A DNA stretch of 64,000 bases. Origin: Mesostigma viride (lineage: Eukaryota; Streptophyta; Mesostigmatophyceae; Mesostigmatales; Mesostigmataceae). The notes under the pieces were generated by a model. It did no database searches and was not told the origin of the DNA. It saw nothing but the letters and a program-made list of their open reading frames with translations. Positions 46,739-57,800 of the stretch are shown here, piece by piece (the first letter of the stretch is position 1; each line of letters begins with the position of its first letter). The stretch spans positions 1 through 64,000 of the forward strand of contig RPFO01001218.1 of assembly GCA_009746045.1 (NCBI GenBank). The letters run 5' to 3'. The translations under genes were made by a program, and so were the position numbers.

Positions 46739-48220
46739 GGCACTCCTCTACTACTGTAGTCAGCCCCGCATGGATGGCTTCAAGTTTGCTCTCTTATCAA
46801 CTGGCAATCATTGGGGCTCGCAACTGGCATAATTGGGGCTTCCGGCCTCCTTTCTCCAGGGGTCTTTGCATGCCAGTGGCGTGCACCGGCAGCACTCCCT
46901 GCAGTCGACCCTGGTCGAACATCATTCCATATCCATCCCTAGAAGCCTTGAGGCGCCCAGGCTGTGCGGGGATGGCTGCCCAATTTGTGGCGGATGATCG
47001 ACCGCCACCTGCGTTTTTGCCGGATGGCATTTCATGCCTGCCCAGTGCCCAGAGGTCTGCCCGCTGTCACAGCTCTCTGCTGCCGTTCCCGGCACGACTC
47101 GCTGGGCCTTGTACATAATTCACGCTCGTGTCCCCCGGTTGGTGGTTCAGCATCCACGGGGTACCCGTTCTTGATTATTTGGCGCGCCACAACATCCGTG
47201 ATGCCCTGGGCTCGACATCTTCGCGTCCTGCGTGGCCCCACTAGAATGAAGAACAATACGGCCTGCCGCTACTACTTGGGACAGTTACTTGCAGCGCTGC
47301 CGGTAGTTATGCACAGGCCTTGTAGCGCTTACTGATATCATCGCCATGGTTCGCGGGGCCGTATGCTATTATTGTTGCAGGTGGCAGCCGCCCACAGCTT
47401 GTAGCCTCAGGCGTCGTTGGGTTGCAGAGGAGGCCATCGCGGGCCCGCGATTGGTTGAAAGGGGCTCCCTCTGCCATCCCTGAATGAATTATTACAGCAG
47501 CGCGCGCGCCGCTGTGGCGATGGAGGATTGCCGCCTTGCTGTGGCACTGCGCCCCTGGGATACAACGGACTGTACAGTGCCACGTTGCCATTTGATGGTA
47601 TACAAGATACTGGCCGCAGTGGTAGTCTGCACTTGAAGAGCGCGCGTGGGACAACTTTCCAATATAGGAAGAGGCCCTCAGCACGCTACTAAGGCAGCAG
47701 CGCCGCGATTCCAGCATCGGTTCTCCTTTCCCAGTGTGGTACTGTATAGTACTGGATAGTTATTAGTGTGCCACTGTATAGTTAGTGTTGTACTTGTCTA
47801 TTCTTGGACAGCGTACTTAGTAGTCATATTTTTACCGGCAAGCTACCATGGTCCGGATTCTTCCAGATGTCTGGCCTGCGCTGGTCGTGTCTTTGATATT
47901 TTTTTGGTGGCAATGGAGAGATGCATTGCCGGCCCGGTTTCAAGCCGCTGCCATTGTACGATGGATTGGCTTTGCCCAAGATGGGGCTATGTTTTGGCGG
48001 CAGCAATGGATGGTTGCATTACCGGCCCGCGGGTTGCACCTGTAACCTCCATGGTCATTTTACGCAGACTGTGTAGGAGCACAGCTCTGTCAAACTTTGT
48101 AGCATAGCCGTAGCTATGATGTAACATAGCACCCAGTGTGGAAACCGTCAACATGCGCACTGTACTTGCGTGTCGATCATGGGAATATAGGCATGTCACG
48201 GAGTACTACGCTAATCAGTG
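46739..48220. other. Unassigned stretch
   Basis: No gene is supported. A similar ~40-bp segment (ATTGCCGGCCCG / ATTACCGGCCCG with GCAATGG upstream) occurs at about 47908-47942 and 48000-48034. Short open frames occur in several frames without start or splice support. Confidence 0.4.
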
Positions 48221-48305
48221 ATTGGGGAATCCAGTGCTCCGTGGTCCCCGAACGGGAACACGAGAGTACATAAATAATTGATTAAATAATGAATTAACTA
48301 TGCTA
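48221..48305 (+). mobile_element. LINE 3' tail, solo
   Basis: CAGTGCTCCGTGGTCCCC with GAACGGGAACACG forms a hairpin like those ending the neighbouring LINE, followed by an AT-rich TAAATAATTGATTAAATAA tail. Only the 3' end of the element is present, directly before a longer LINE copy. Confidence 0.65.
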
Positions 48306-48310
48306 ATCTC

Positions 48311-49482
48311 ATGCATTGGAATAATAATTACACCAGAGTTGAACATCGAGACAAATGTCGTCTGCATCATTCGTCAAGACACTGGGCTCCTCACCTTATA
48401 GGACACCTTAGTCAATTTCGGCTGGCAGACATCATCTACGCAGACGACACCACCCTCTTCGAGGACACTGAGCACGTGCAGACATGGCTTGACTGCCTGG
48501 CTCTCGAGGCCCGTGCAGTGGGGCTTGAGGTCAGCAAGAAGACAGAGGCCCTGGCGGTTGGGCTCACCAACTCACCGCCGCCCCTCTATGTCCTAGACGG
48601 CTCTCGAGTCCTGTATCGGGACCGCGTTAAGCTGCTGGGCAGCCTGCTCCCCAGCTGCGAGGTTGATGTGGACCATCGCATCTCCCTCGCCTGGCACGCT
48701 TTACGCCAGTACCGGGCCCTGTGGCGCAAGCCCCTGGGCAAGATCGAGAAACAGGACCTGTTCAAGGTCCTCGTCCTTCCTGATCTCACGCATGGGGCCG
48801 AGACGTGGACCCTCACCGCCGACCTGGCCCGCAAGCTGGACGGCGCGGTCACCAGCATGCTGCGTTCCATTTTCAGAGTAGGATATGCTGCTCATGTCCG
48901 CAATGAGGACCTGTACCAGGGCATGCCCTATATCACCAGCACCGCCTGCCTGCAGCTAGTAGGGCACCTAGCTCGCACCAACCAGGTAGACACCTCACGT
49001 GGCCCCCCCGCAGGACTGCGACCAGCCCAGCCTGGCCGGCACCTCCTGACGTGGGCCGGGCCCAGTGATGTTAGACGCCGCAAGGCCCGCACCTTCAAAG
49101 AACAGCTAGTAGAGGACATGGGGGGCCTAGGCCTCTCCGTGATTTGGAAGAAGATGATGGACAAGGCCAAGTGGGCCCAGGTCATAGAGGACAACGAGCC
49201 CCCCCCGGTGGGGAAGCGCCCGCGTGTGCAATCCCGTGGGAGGCACGCCAGACAGCTCCCCTAGGGCAGCGTGCGGCTGTCTAGATAGATGTTGTAGTTA
49301 GAATGCTGTTAGATAGATGTAGTATGTAGCCGATGTAGATAGACTAGACCGGTAGGACTGTGTGAACCCATCCATCCATCCATCCATCGGGGTTAATGCT
49401 CCGTGACTCCCCAACGGGAGCACGAGTCTAATTAATTAATTAATTAATTAATTAATTAATTAATTAATTAATTACTTAATTA
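48311..49482 (+). mobile_element. 5'-truncated LINE with RT C-terminal half
   Basis: A single open frame (48311-49264, 317 codons) carries LADIIYADDTTLFEDTE with the catalytic YADD, then TWLDCLALEARAVGLE, VKLLGSLLPSCEVDVDHRI, LTHGAETWTLTADLARKL and a C-terminal PPPVGKRPRVQSRGR. The RT fingers and palm before YADD, the endonuclease and ORF1 are missing, typical of incomplete reverse transcription. After the stop come CATC repeats (49369-49388), a conserved hairpin (49397-49426) and a TAAT tail to 49482. The frame is intact, so this copy is younger than the one at 33.5-40 kb. Confidence 0.85.
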
Positions 49483-50162
49483 GTCAATTTACATGCATAA
49501 CTGTGTCACAACGGTCAGGTGAGCAGAAGTCCTCAGGTAATCAAGTATGGGATGGGTGGATGGATGTAGCTATCTAGTTCCTAGTTAAGTTCCCAGGTTT
49601 GCGGGCACCACGGCCCGAATCGCTTTGCATGCCAAACTTTGTCACACGCGGTGCCCCACCGGCTAGGGGGTGGTGTCCTTCATTACTGTCTGGCTGCCAC
49701 GTACCTATCTTTACGTGTCATCGATCTGCCTCCATATTACAGATCGACAAACCAGGGGGCTCCCCGGGCCGGGCATGAGCCCGCCCCGTCTAGGGTAGCA
49801 CATGTCCATGCCTAGCTGATGACGGGAAGTCCAGTGGCGACCTTGCTGCGTGTGGCCTGTGGCATGCCACGTGACAACGGGAGCACGTGTGGACAAAACG
49901 TAACGCCCGGGCTGTGCGGCTTGGCCGGTGCCAGCTAGTCTGTCTCAGTGATGTATCTACCTGATTTGCATGTGCGGGCCAGGTACCCGGCTAGGCCCAG
50001 GCGCCTGTGTGCGGATAGTTACTATATCTGCGACCCCAGACCTGGACGAGTGAGTAGCGCCACTTGACTTAGCGGATGAAGTATCCGCGTAGAAAAGTAC
50101 CTCATCGATCGGGTCACTTACTTACTGTGTGCGGATAAAAAGCAATACACTATAGGAACTTA
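49483..50162. other. Unassigned stretch between LINE copies
   Basis: No gene, RNA or transposon end was recognised. A direct GTGTGCGGATA word appears at about 50009 and 50127. Confidence 0.4.
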
Positions 50163-50270
50163 CGCGGCTTCCTCCACTCCACCCATCCATCAAGGAATAT
50201 GTGCTACATGATCTCCCAACGGAGGCATGTTATAATTTAATTTAAATTTTTAAATATATAGGAACTCAGG
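50163..50270 (+). mobile_element. LINE 3' tail, solo
   Basis: ACGCGGCTTCCTCCACTCCA, CATCCATC, GGAATATGTGCTACATG, then a hairpin TCTCC-CAAC-GGAGG closed by CATG/CATG, then an AATTTAATTTAAATTT tail. It is nearly identical to the 3' end of the LINE at 33.5 kb. Confidence 0.7.
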
Positions 50271-50490
50271 GGTGGTAAAATATACCTGCTATATCACTTT
50301 TGATCACTCTTTACCACCTCAGGTGGAAAAATACCCCCAAAAGTGATAAAAAGTGATATAAAGTGGTAAACTATACCCGGTAAAAGTAGTAAAAGGTGGT
50401 AACCCCCCTGTTTTTAGGTGGTAAAAGAGGTAAAAAGTGATAAGAAGTGATACCACACAAATGCCAAGGAAACGAGCACACAAGTGGTAA
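50271..50490. repeat. Transposon-end-like subterminal repeats
   Basis: The block starts CAGGGGTGGTAAAATATACC and is packed with GTGGTAAA and AAGTGATA motifs in both orientations. This pattern is typical of the subterminal transposase-binding region of hAT-like elements. A matching far end was not found. Confidence 0.5.
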
Positions 50491-50617
50491 AAAGACAAGG
50501 GCTGAACTGACAACAAGTCAGTTTGGGCCCGATGAATGATGCACCTTTATTCAATATGATATTGCATGATGATCAAGTGGGTAGGATGTTGGTCAACAAA
50601 AACAGGAGGGTCCTTGC

Positions 50618-51511
50618 ACATCAATCCGACTCATCCATGGCATCACCACTGTCAACAATGCTGTCACTACCATTAAACTCGCTGTCATTCTCCTCGTAGC
50701 TAGAGGTGTCAACTTCTCCGTAGTCCCGGACTTCGCACATCCGTGCACTTCTCCGCATCGGGGCAATTGGAGCTTCTTCCCCTTGAATGTTGCAGACGAC
50801 TCTGCCTCAGGTTTCTTTTTCTTTTTCTTGCGTGGCCGCTTGCGAGGCGGGGCTGCGCGTGAGGGTCCAGCCGCCGTGCTTGCTGACGCGGGTTGCGGTT
50901 CAGCAGGCGGCTCAGCGCGCATGCGAAGCAGGGCTGCGGGTGAAGGTCCTGCCGCCGGGGTGGCTGGTGCAGGTTGCGCTTCAGCGGGAGGCTCAGGGGG
51001 GTGGTACCTGATGTCTCTCCCACCGTGTCGCCGTGCTATGGAAAAACTGGTTCTCCAAAGCCCACCCGCTGGACAGGCGACGGGGCAGCTTGCAGTGAAT
51101 GACCGCAAGCTCCCGCCCATACCGAGGGTCTAGCACAAACCCAACGGAGCTAACTGATGTTGGCCACACTAGCTTTGTTGTGCGTGGTGCCTCGCTGTTG
51201 CGGATCAGCACCAAGCGCTCCTCAGGCCGTTCTGCCACCTCGCACGCATCGAAAAGATCTACTCTCAGGAAAAGCTGTTGCCTCCACCCCTCCACAGGCT
51301 TCACGACATCCGTCAAGAGAATGTGGGTCAGGTAGCCGTACTGAGTGCTGCTTCCCTCCTTGTGGTAGGCAACACCACACTTTGCAGTCCGCCATGCTTG
51401 CTTGTTGTCAGCCGCTTCCGTCCGGTAATTGAAACCGAACAACTTCACCCTGTCGTACTCCACAGCCTTCAACTTCACACCAGAAGATTGAAGTCTGTGA
51501 GCTTCAATCCC
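50618..51511 (-). pseudogene. Transposon-associated gene fragment with acidic C-terminus
   Basis: On the minus strand an open frame begins before 51478 and reads VKLKAVEYDRVKLFGFNYR, CGVAYHKEGSSTQYGYLTH, then VDLFDACEVAERPEERLVL and ALENQFFHSTATRWERH, where a possible donor CAG|GTACCA lies near 51007. Beyond it are Pro/Ala-rich and KKKKKK-basic stretches. The last frame ends DYGEVDTSSYEENDSEF...DAMDESD at 50618. The YGYLTHI-type module resembles the C-terminal part of CACTA- or related transposon proteins, but I cannot assign it firmly. Joins between the frames are not resolved. The subterminal repeats at 50271-50490 lie just downstream. Confidence 0.4.
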
Positions 51512-51635
51512 TCCTCACATCTGCCTACCCCACCGCCTGACCGACAAGCTCCAGCAGGATGTCCAAGCAGCTGCCAGCCCGCCTGCTTGCACAAGGAGTC
51601 CGCATGGCATTTCTGAATGAGAAATACTGGGCGGG

Positions 51636-51842
51636 GTGAACGCTTCCACAGCCTTGCAAGAACTGCAGAGCATTGTAGAACGGACCGCCCGGGTGGTTAA
51701 GGACATTGCTGAAAAGCCAGCACGTGCTGCTGGCCCAGCCGGCAATGCTCTCACTTCCCCCCAAACCAGGGCCACCATGCCAAGAACCCACACCACCTCC
51801 ACCGCCGCCGCCATCGAGGAGCACCATGTTCGGTCTACATTC
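51636..51842 (+). pseudogene. LINE ORF1 fragment
   Basis: A 69-codon frame reads STALQELQSIVERTARVVKD, IAEKPARAAGPAGN. It matches the VKDIA-AGPAG block of the LINE ORF1 at 39.3 kb. It lies directly beyond the 3' end of the E2 gene, in the opposite orientation. Confidence 0.5.
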
Positions 51843-51892
51843 TAATGCATGCTCGATTGGTCGTGCTCGGTCCTGTGCTAGCTGGGGCAAGC

Positions 51893-54800
51893 TCACGTGA
51901 GCTGGACGAGCAAGCGATGAGGCTTCTCCACATAGCGCTTCCACGTGTTGCAGAAGCGTGCGAGGGTGGCTCCGTCCACAACCCTGTGGTCGGCGCCCCA
52001 GGTGATCTGCCAGGGAGCAAGCAGGAATCGCAGTCCGGCCATTGCATGCACAAGGATGTGATAGCGTGCAGCATAACACCAAATCAAAGAATGTGATGGC
52101 CTGTGCTAAGTCGCATACCAACAAGCTTTAATGCTGCAGCCCCATCTTCACGGTGGAGAATCGTAATCGCTAGCATGTGATGCTCCGCAACTGCGACGCC
52201 AACTTTGGGACTAATTAAACATTGTGGTCTATGATAACGTTCTAGTATGATATGATAACGTTCTAGTATGATATGATAACGTTCTAGGATGATATGATAA
52301 CGTTCTAGTATGATATGATAACGTTCTAGGATGATATGATAACGTTCTAGTATGATATGATAACGTTCTAGGATGATATGATAACGTTCTAGTATGATAT
52401 GATAACGTTCTAGGATGATACTAACGTGAGCCCCCATTTTCCTAGTGGAGTACACTTGCCTATCCTAACAATTTGTGACCCCCCATACAGTACTCAATAG
52501 AGTACACCTACAAAGTACACTCATCTATCCTCCAGGCTTGTGACCCCACCAAAAATCCTGACGGACTCTTGCGGCCTGTGCATGCTAGACCATGCTGCTA
52601 CAGAGCCTCTGCCCTCACGAGGGGTACCTCTACGACGGGGCATTGTGACCTGTGCTAGCATATATGGTACTATAGAATCAGCACCCGCCGTCATCATGTC
52701 TGAGACACACATGGCAAGTGCTAGGCTATACTGCTCCCCAACCGCGCCATCACCGTCATGAATCACCGTATTGAGACCTACGATAGCATGTAGTACTACC
52801 AAGAGCATATAGTATTGAAGATGCATATAGTAGTAACGATCGCGTATAGTAGTAACGATAGCGCATAGTACTAACGATCGCGTATAATACTAACGATAGC
52901 ACAAAATAGTAACGAAAGCGTGCAGTACTAAAGATACACTATAGTACTATACGCTGTAGTACTACGGTAAGAATAGAAGTCGGTGCCCACTCCCACCTTT
53001 ATATGGAGTCTTGTGGTCTGTGCATGCCAGACTGCGCTGCCAATGTATTATATCACGAAGGCCACTGCCTTACCTTCATGACAGATACTGGCACGACCTC
53101 TCCCTGCTCATTGAAGCGCGGCAGCCGCATGACGCGACCCAGCGCGACAATCGCCACCTCGTTCCCGTGAACGATGGGGGACGAGTACGTGCCACCGATG
53201 CTGCCGATGTTGGACACCGTGATGGTGCCGCCTGTCAGGTCGTCCTCAGGGAGCGCGCCGCTGATGGCCAGCGACTGGAGGCGCGCCAGCTCATCGGCGA
53301 TCTGACAGGAAAAGGCATGATGACACGGGGAAAAAAAAAAAAAAACGTTTTAACAGAAAAGCTGGCTTTTGATCACGTGCAAAGGCCGAAACTGGCAAAA
53401 CACGGCACAGAAACGAGTGGAACTTGGAGCCATTTGCACCTGGAGCAACATCGGTGTCATACCGTCGCATCAGGCATAAAATTGCAAAATTACATCAGCA
53501 GCCATGGTAGGAATTCGAGCTCCTGTGGGATGAAGAATGCGCCACAACGGAGAGACAGGCTCCATGTGACAGAGACCAGCATTTGTCTATTTCACCCAGA
53601 TCTGCTAACTGCTAATTAAGGCCAATTAAGGCAATTAAAGGCCAATTAAGGCCTTTTTAGAGTCTCACCCCACCGCTGGCAGCGTCAACCAGTTTCAAAA
53701 ATGACGTGGACAAGTTGTTGACGATGCATGCATGGTCATCAAGCCAGGAGTAGCCGCACCTGGTCACGGCGCTCAAGTGCCTTTCTTGCCCTAGGTCCTA
53801 TCTCCCTCCACCGGCCTGCAGCTGCTCTAGTGGTCCGACAGTTTCGTGGAACTGGTTTAGTGGAAAGAGAGGTCTCCTGACCCGGTGGGACCAGCAAACA
53901 TCAGTGAACCATGCCGCACTACTGGACGATGCCCTGCAAAGGGCCACCATTACCAGGGTACTACACGGGTTCAAATGCAGGCTCTTCTGCAGGCATCCGC
54001 GACTATTACGGTTTTCCATGGCATGCGCATGAGAACGCCCCTGTTGACCGACGTACCAGTGACATGCTAGTCAAATTAACTGGTAGCTACTTGTTCTGCA
54101 CATCCCATGAGAGCAGACTTGGACGCCAGGGCGGCGCCAGGGTTACGTGCCAGGGTTCCATTAGAAGCCAACCAAGAAGCCAGCAAGTTGCCTCTATGCA
54201 GATAGCGATACGCACCTCTTGAGCAACGCACGAGCCTTACTCATTGAATTTGGAGAAGGGATCATCACGATCGATGAAAAGCTTGTGCCCCCCACTGCCT
54301 ACCCTACGAAAGGGCAGTCCTGACTATTGCAACAGATTGCAGCTACCGAAAAGTAATCACCACTCATATACTTGTAACATGAACCTTGTGGAATAATGTC
54401 TATCTCGTGTGATGACCACTGCAGCATACTGGCTACTATGGTCCAGTGAATACTGGTACAGAGTCTATGGTGACTGCTGTGGCTATGATAGCTTTAGTGG
54501 CTATTCAAGTGGTGAAACACCCCCCCCACACACGGACACACCTGCAGGATGCTGCGGTCCTGGCAGTCCTTGATGTTGGGCACCACCAGACCGCGCGGCG
54601 TGTCCATCGCGATGCCAATGTTGTGCCGGCCTGTGCGTGAGTGCGATCGGGTTGATGTGGGATGAGCCCGCCCAGGGTGAGTGACGTGGCAGACGCCCAG
54701 GGCGGCCATGTGTTGGATGTGTTTGAAAAAACTGCTGAAATAGATGTGTAAGGATTGCAAATAAGGACTGCCCATGAACAAATCCCCAACGCACTATTCT

Positions 54801-57800
54801 TGAAAAAGGAAGAAGTTTCGGTGTCAAACGGAAGAAGCTTCGGTGTCAAAAGGATCTTTCTATAGTGGGACGTAGGCAAAGGAATGAAGAACATCGCATA
54901 ACATAGAGGGGTCAAAATGAAGCTTTCTATAGTAGGACGCAGACAAAGGAATGAAGAACATCGCATAACAGCGAGGGGGACAATGAGGCATAACATATTG
55001 GGGGACATCGCATAACATAGAGGGGGGCATCGCATAACACAGAGGGGGACATCGCATAACATAGAGGGGGACATCGCACAACATAGAGGGGGACATAGAG
55101 GGGGACAATGAGGCATAACATGGAGGGGGGCATCGCATAACATAGAGGGGGACATCGCATAACATAGAGGGGGACATCGCATAACATAGAGGGGGACATC
55201 GCATAACATAGAGGGGGACATCGCATAACATAGAGGGGGACATCGCATAACATAGAGGGGGACATCGTATAACATAGAGGGGGACATCGCATAACATAGA
55301 GGGGGACATCGCATAACATAGAGGGGGACATCGCATAACATGGAGGGGGACATCGCATAACACAGAGGGGGACATCGCATAACATAGAGGGGGACATCGC
55401 ATAACATAGAGGGGGACATCGTATAACATAGAGGGGGACATCGCATAACATAGAGGGGGACATCGCATAACATAGAGGGGGACATCGCATAACATAGAGG
55501 GGGACATCGCATAACATAGAGGGGGACATCGTATAACATAGAGGGGGACATCGCATAACATAGAGGGGGACATCGCATAACACAGAGGGGGACATCACAT
55601 AACATAGAGGGGGGCATCGCATAACATAGAGGGGGACATCGCATAACATGGAGGGGGACATCGCATAACACAGAGGGGGACATCGCACAACATAGAGGGG
55701 GACATCGCATAACATGGAGGGGGACAATGCATAACATAGAGGGGGACATCGCATAACATAGAGGGGGACATCGCATAACATAGAGGGGGGCATCGCATAA
55801 CATAGAGGGGGACATCGCATAACATAGAGGGGGGCATCGCATAACATAGAGGGGGACATCGCATAACATAGAGGGGGACATCGCATAACATAGAGGGGGA
55901 CATCGCATAACATGGAGGGGGACATCGCATAACATAGAGGGGGACATCGCATAACATAGAGGGGGACATCGCATAACATAGAGGGGGACATAGAGGGGGG
56001 CATCACATAACATAGAGGGGGGCATCACATAACATAGAGGGGGACATCGCATAACATAGAGGGGGACATCGCATAACACAGAGGGGGACATAGAGGGGGA
56101 CATCGCATAACATAGAGGGGGACATCGCATAACATAGAGGGGGACATCGCATAACATAGAGGGGGGCATCGCATAACATAGAGGGGGACATCGCATAACA
56201 TAGAGGGGGACATCGCATAACACAGAGGGGGACATCGCATAACATGGAGGGGGACATCGCATAACATAGAGGGGGACATCGCATAACATAGAGGGGGACA
56301 ATGAGGCATAACATAGAGGGGGACATCGCATAACACAGAGGGGGACATCGCATAACATAGAGGGGGACATCGCATAACATAGAGGGGGACATCGCATAAC
56401 ATAGAGGGGGACATCGCATAACATAGAGGGGGACATCGCATAACATAGAGGGGGACATCGCATAACATAGAGGGGGACATCGCATAACATGGAGGGGGAC
56501 ATCGCATAACATAGAGGGGGACATCGCATAACATAGAGGGGGACATCGCATAACATAGAGGGGGACATCGCATAACATAGAGGGGGACATCGCATAACAT
56601 GGAGGGGGACATCGCATAACATAGAGGGGGACATCGCATAACATAGAGGGGGACATCGCATAACATAGAGGGGGACATCGCATAACATAGAGGGGGACAT
56701 CGCATAACATAGAGGGGGACATCGCATAACATAGAGGGGGACATCGCATAACATAGAGGGGGACATCGCATAACATAGAGGGGGACATCGCATAACATAG
56801 AGGGGGGCATCGCATAACATGGAGGGGGACATCGCATAACATAGAGGGGGACATAGAGGGGGACATCGCATAACATAGAGGGGGACATCGCATAACATAG
56901 AGGGGGACATCGCATAACATAGAGGGGGACATCGCATAACATAGAGGGGGACATCACATAACATAGAGGGGGACATCGCACAACATAGAGGGGGACATCG
57001 CATAACAGCGAGGGGGACATCGCATAACACAGAGGGGGACATCGCATAACATAGAGGGGGACATCGCATAACATAGAGGGGGACATAGAGGGGGGCATCA
57101 CATAACATAGAGGGGGGCATCACATAACATAGAGGGGGACATCGCATAACATAGAGGGGGACATCGCATAACACAGAGGGGGACATAGAGGGGGACATCG
57201 CATAACATAGAGGGGGACATCGCATAACATAGAGGGGGACATCGCATGACATAGAGGGGGACATCGCATAACATAGAGGGGGACATCGCATAACATAGAG
57301 GGGGACATCGCATAACATAGAGGGGGACATAGAGGGGGACATCGCACAACATAGAGGGGGACATAGAGGGGGACATCGCATAACATAGAGGGGGACATAG
57401 CATAACATAGAGGGGGACATCGCATAACATGGAGGGGGACATCGCATAACATAGAGGGGGGCATCGCATAACACAGAGGGGGACATCGCATAACATGGAG
57501 GGGGACATCGCATAACATAGAGGGGGACATCGCATAACATAGAGGGGGACATCGCATAACATAGAGGGGGACATCGCATAACACAGAGGGGGCATCGCAT
57601 AACATAGAGGGGGACATCGCATAACATGGAGGGGGGCATCGCATAACATAGAGGGGGGCATCGCATAACACAGAGGGGGACATCGCATAACATGGAGGGG
57701 GACATCGCATAACATAGAGGGGGACATCGCATAACATAGAGGGGGACATCGCATAACATAGAGGGGGACATCGCATAACATAGAGGGGGGCATCGCATAA

